IMG/VR virus record: IMGVR_UViG_3300028837_003277
Coordinates: 1-23,578 of that record
Strand: one strand, 5' to 3'
From: a virus
Length of the DNA stretch: 23,578 nucleotides
Numbering within the stretch: position 1 is the first letter of the stretch; every line of letters begins with the position of its first letter. The position numbers were made by a program, and so were the translations under genes. This document shows, one piece after another, positions 21,399 through 23,578 of this stretch. A model generated the notes under the pieces. The model did not search any database. It worked only from the letters and a program-made list of their open reading frames with translations, and was not told where the DNA came from.

Positions 21399-22156
21399 TG
21401 AAGGAGGTGTGGCGAGATATTCCGGGGTTCGAGGGGTATCAGGTCAGTGACCAGGGACGGGTGAGGTCTCGTCGAAAACCTGGTCCTAATGCCGGAGAAT
21501 TAAGCGACGAATGGCATTTGATGTCTCCTTTTACAGATCAGCAGGGATATCTTGGGTTGCATTTAGCTGGACCTGAGAAACCAGTTCGTGTCAAGGTTCA
21601 CCGATTGGTGTTGGAAGCCTTTGTTGGGCCGTGTCCGCCTGGGGAGGAGTGTTGTCATAACAAGGGTGATCCAGCCGACAATCATTTGGAGAATCTTCGA
21701 TGGGACACCAGAAGTAGTAACGTTAAGGATGCTTACAAGCACGGTCGACTACCTTGTGGAGCAAAACACAGACAATCTAAGCTGACGTCCGACGACGTCC
21801 GTAAGATTCGTAGTCTATATGCTTCTGGAAACGTGACATATCAAGAGCTTGCAGATCGATTTGGTATAACCCCCTCAACCATCGGGAGTGTCATTGAGGG
21901 TAAGACGTGGAACCATGTAGACGGTGCTCTTTCCGATACTGATTTGAAGAGTCTACATTCGAGGATTCTGAACGACCGTAGACCTCGCGGAGCAAAAAAC
22001 GGAGCATCTAAACTGACGCCCGATGATGTTCGCGAGATTCGCAATCTGTATGCCTCTGGAAACGTGACATATCAAGAGCTAGCAGACCGATTCGGCATGC
22101 ATCGTTGCACAATTGGGAGCATCATTCGACGCGAGCTCTGGAAACACATAGAGTAG
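21398..22156 (+). CDS. HNH endonuclease (NUMOD4-type) with duplicated C-terminal HTH
   Basis: ATG 21398 overlaps the previous stop by one base; the 252 residues start VWRDIPGFEGYQVSDQGRVR, the NUMOD4 motif of free-standing homing endonucleases. The HNH core follows: VHRLVLEAFVG (His68), CCHNKGDPADNHLENLRW (His87-Asn88, Asn95-His96). The C-terminal half is a tandem duplication of a DNA-binding module (about 121-174 and 198-250), each with SKLT-DDVR-IR-LYASGNVTY and QELADRFG. Its DNA is clearly lower in GC than its neighbours, a sign of transfer. Such genes nick DNA and spread into phage genomes between genes, sometimes marking the site they cut. All catalytic positions are present. Confidence 0.92.
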   Translation: MKEVWRDIPGFEGYQVSDQGRVRSRRKPGPNAGELSDEWHLMSPFTDQQGYLGLHLAGPEKPVRVKVHRLVLEAFVGPCPPGEECCHNKGDPADNHLENLRWDTRSSNVKDAYKHGRLPCGAKHRQSKLTSDDVRKIRSLYASGNVTYQELADRFGITPSTIGSVIEGKTWNHVDGALSDTDLKSLHSRILNDRRPRGAKNGASKLTPDDVREIRNLYASGNVTYQELADRFGMHRCTIGSIIRRELWKHIE

Positions 22157-22192
22157 GTACAGGACAGACAAGACATCTTATCCGATCTAAAC

Positions 22193-22235
22193 GGAGGGCA
22201 AATGGAGGGCAAACTATGAGCGATCCGTAATCGTG
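22193..22235 (+). promoter_or_regulatory. duplicated ribosome site and MSDP mini-ORF before tape measure start
   Basis: GGAGGGCAAA occurs twice (22193-22202, 22204-22213). The second copy serves ATG 22216, which reads MSDP and stops at TAA 22228-22230. The tape measure frame begins at GTG 22233, three bases later, with no ribosome site of its own. Coupled re-initiation would explain this; an alternative is a small indel that detached the original ATG. Confidence 0.5.
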
Positions 22236-23578
22236 GCTGAAGCAGAACACAAAGTAAAAATTTTGCTTGCTGCCCAGGATAAAGCCGGGAGTGTTGTCGG
22301 CGGCTTGACGAAAACCCTTGGCGGCTTGGCGACCGCCGCGGCCGGATTAGCAGCCGGGGCGGTCGCTGGCGTTGGGGCGCTGGGGGCTGAGCTGGTCAAA
22401 ATGACGGCTGACGCTGCGTCAGTCGATCAGACACGGCAGGCGTTCAACGCGTTGGCAGATAGCATCGGCGAGAACGCTCAAGATATGGTCGACAACATGC
22501 GGATAGCCACCAACTGGATGGTCTCCGACGCCGATCTGATGGCGGGGGCCAACCAGATGATGAGCATGGGGTTGGCCGACTCTGCCGATGAGGCGGCGAA
22601 CCTGGCGACGATGGCCACCAAACTCGGTATGGCGATGGGCAGCGACGCCACCGGGGCGATGGAGAACTTTAACGCCATGCTCGCGAATCAGAGCCTGCCC
22701 CGGCTCGATTCGTTCGGGATTTCTTCAGGCGCCGTGCGAGCACGCATCGAGGAACTGACAGAGGGCGTCGAGCAGATGGATCGCGAGACGGCGTTCATGA
22801 CGGCCGTGATGGAGCAAGGGGCCGTCGCGATGGATCGCCTGGGCGACGCTGGCCAGGGCCCAGCCGTGACGATGGCTCAGCTCCAGGCGATGATCGCCCA
22901 CGTGCGAGATACCATCGGCCAGGCTTTCTTGCCGATTCTGGAAAAGTTGCTGAACATACTGGGTGAACCGTTCGGCAACATACTGTTGGAGCTGGTCGAT
23001 CTGGGAGTGGCGTTGGCTGACACTCTCGATAGCACATTGGGTCCAGCCATCGAGCAAGTTGCAGAGTTCCTCCTCAGCGACGCGTTTGTGTCATTCGTGC
23101 GAGATACGGGAGCGTCGTTGATCGATTTGTTTGCCCAGGTGGCCACACTGTTGATCAACGACGTGATGCCCGCGTGTTTCGAGCTGGCCCAGGGCGCGTT
23201 GCCGATTTTGAGTTCGGTGTTGAGCGCGGTGCTGGACGCGATGTTACCGCTGATCGCGGAGCTAACGTCGCGGTTCGTGCCGGTGCTGATGGAGATTCTG
23301 AACGCGATCTTGCCTCCCATCTTGCCGTTGTTCGAGATGCTGGCGGATGTGTTCCTGATGGTGGTGGATGCCGTGCTCCCAGTGGCCACCACGCTGCTGG
23401 AGTTGCTGATTCCTCCCTTGATGGATCTGATCTCGGCTCTGCTGCCCGCTCTGATGCCCCTGCTCAGCGGGTTGATGGAGGCCTTCGTCCAGATCCTCGG
23501 GGCGCTGATGCCGGTGGTCGAGGTCCTGCTGGCGGAGTTGTTGCCGATCTTTGTGGACCTGATCATTGAGCTGATCCC
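22233..23578 (+). CDS. tape measure protein, 3'-truncated by window edge
   Basis: The frame is open from GTG 22233 to the window end (448 residues shown). The N-terminus (EHKVKILLAAQDKAGSVVGG) and the Gly/Ala segment (about 24-50) are typical of tape measures. Residues about 60-225 form the conserved region: VDQTRQAFNALADSIGENAQ, GANQMMSMGLADSADEAANL, LPRLDSFGISSGAVRARIEE, TAFMTAVMEQGAVAMDRLGD. From about residue 235 the chain is hydrophobic, with repeated LLP-type helices (ILNAILPPILPLFEMLADVF, LISALLPALMPLLSGLMEAF), usual for tape measures that cross the host membrane. It sets tail length and guides ejection. Further tail genes should follow outside the window. Confidence 0.92.
   Translation, partial: MAEAEHKVKILLAAQDKAGSVVGGLTKTLGGLATAAAGLAAGAVAGVGALGAELVKMTADAASVDQTRQAFNALADSIGENAQDMVDNMRIATNWMVSDADLMAGANQMMSMGLADSADEAANLATMATKLGMAMGSDATGAMENFNAMLANQSLPRLDSFGISSGAVRARIEELTEGVEQMDRETAFMTAVMEQGAVAMDRLGDAGQGPAVTMAQLQAMIAHVRDTIGQAFLPILEKLLNILGEPFGNILLELVDLGVALADTLDSTLGPAIEQVAEFLLSDAFVSFVRDTGASLIDLFAQVATLLINDVMPACFELAQGALPILSSVLSAVLDAMLPLIAELTSRFVPVLMEILNAILPPILPLFEMLADVFLMVVDAVLPVATTLLELLIPPLMDLISALLPALMPLLSGLMEAFVQILGALMPVVEVLLAELLPIFVDLIIELI

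Noticed and set aside
1-23578. CRISPR array, tRNA genes or insertion sequence
   Set aside because: I saw no regularly spaced direct repeats with unique spacers, no cloverleaf-like tRNA sequence and no transposase frame; the regular repeats present are coding.

Overview
The window is a high-GC stretch of a tailed-phage or prophage genome, with every recognisable gene on the + strand. It covers most of a packaging, head, neck and tail module. The gene set (HK97-type portal, prohead protease and capsid; gp6/gp10-like neck proteins; a tail tube protein; a frameshifted tail chaperone; a tape measure; no sheath or contractile baseplate gene) indicates a siphovirus-like virion. No integrase, replication gene or host gene is visible, so prophage and free phage cannot be told apart. 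GC-rich hairpin repeats at 11644-11666 and 20812-20850 look like dispersed repeats of Chloroflexota (Anaerolineae-like) genomes. That host is an inference from memory.

Layout: 1-1104 holds the 3' part of an M23 metallopeptidase and an unknown gene. 1097-3230 is the terminase pair. 3320-4081 holds a proteasome-beta/HslV-like Ntn hydrolase and a small protein. 4074-6246 is portal plus Mu gpF-like minor head protein. 6277-9004 is an accessory island: a membrane-anchored protein with a 300-bp tandem duplication, broken by two +1 frame changes; a CHAT/caspase-like protease candidate; a second membrane-anchored protein sharing the linker PEEPVAR; and a mini-gene carrying a tape-measure fragment. 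9033-11621 is protease-scaffold fusion plus major capsid protein.

11716-17810 is a block of surface or adhesin-type proteins between capsid and neck genes: beta-rich proteins, ConA/LamG-like domains, two proteins with the same BppU-like C-terminal domain, and a 1004-residue protein with about 34 degenerate copies of a ~19-residue repeat. 17859-19659 is head-tail connector, gp10-like protein, a probable tail terminator and a small protein. 19649-20716 is the tail tube protein and the tail assembly chaperone with a canonical -1 slippery heptamer. 20717-21113 is non-coding and holds a near-consensus sigma70 promoter followed by a leader with interlocking inverted repeats, one of which can pair with the Shine-Dalgarno of the next gene. 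21114-22156 is a small gene and an HNH endonuclease with a duplicated HTH, and 22233-end is the 5' part of the tape measure gene.

Genes are tightly packed, with many ATGA/TAATG/TGATG overlaps, as in a co-transcribed late operon. The main departures are the accessory island with two unrelated protease candidates, the adhesin block inside the head-neck region, and the internal promoter with switch-like leader before the tape measure region.
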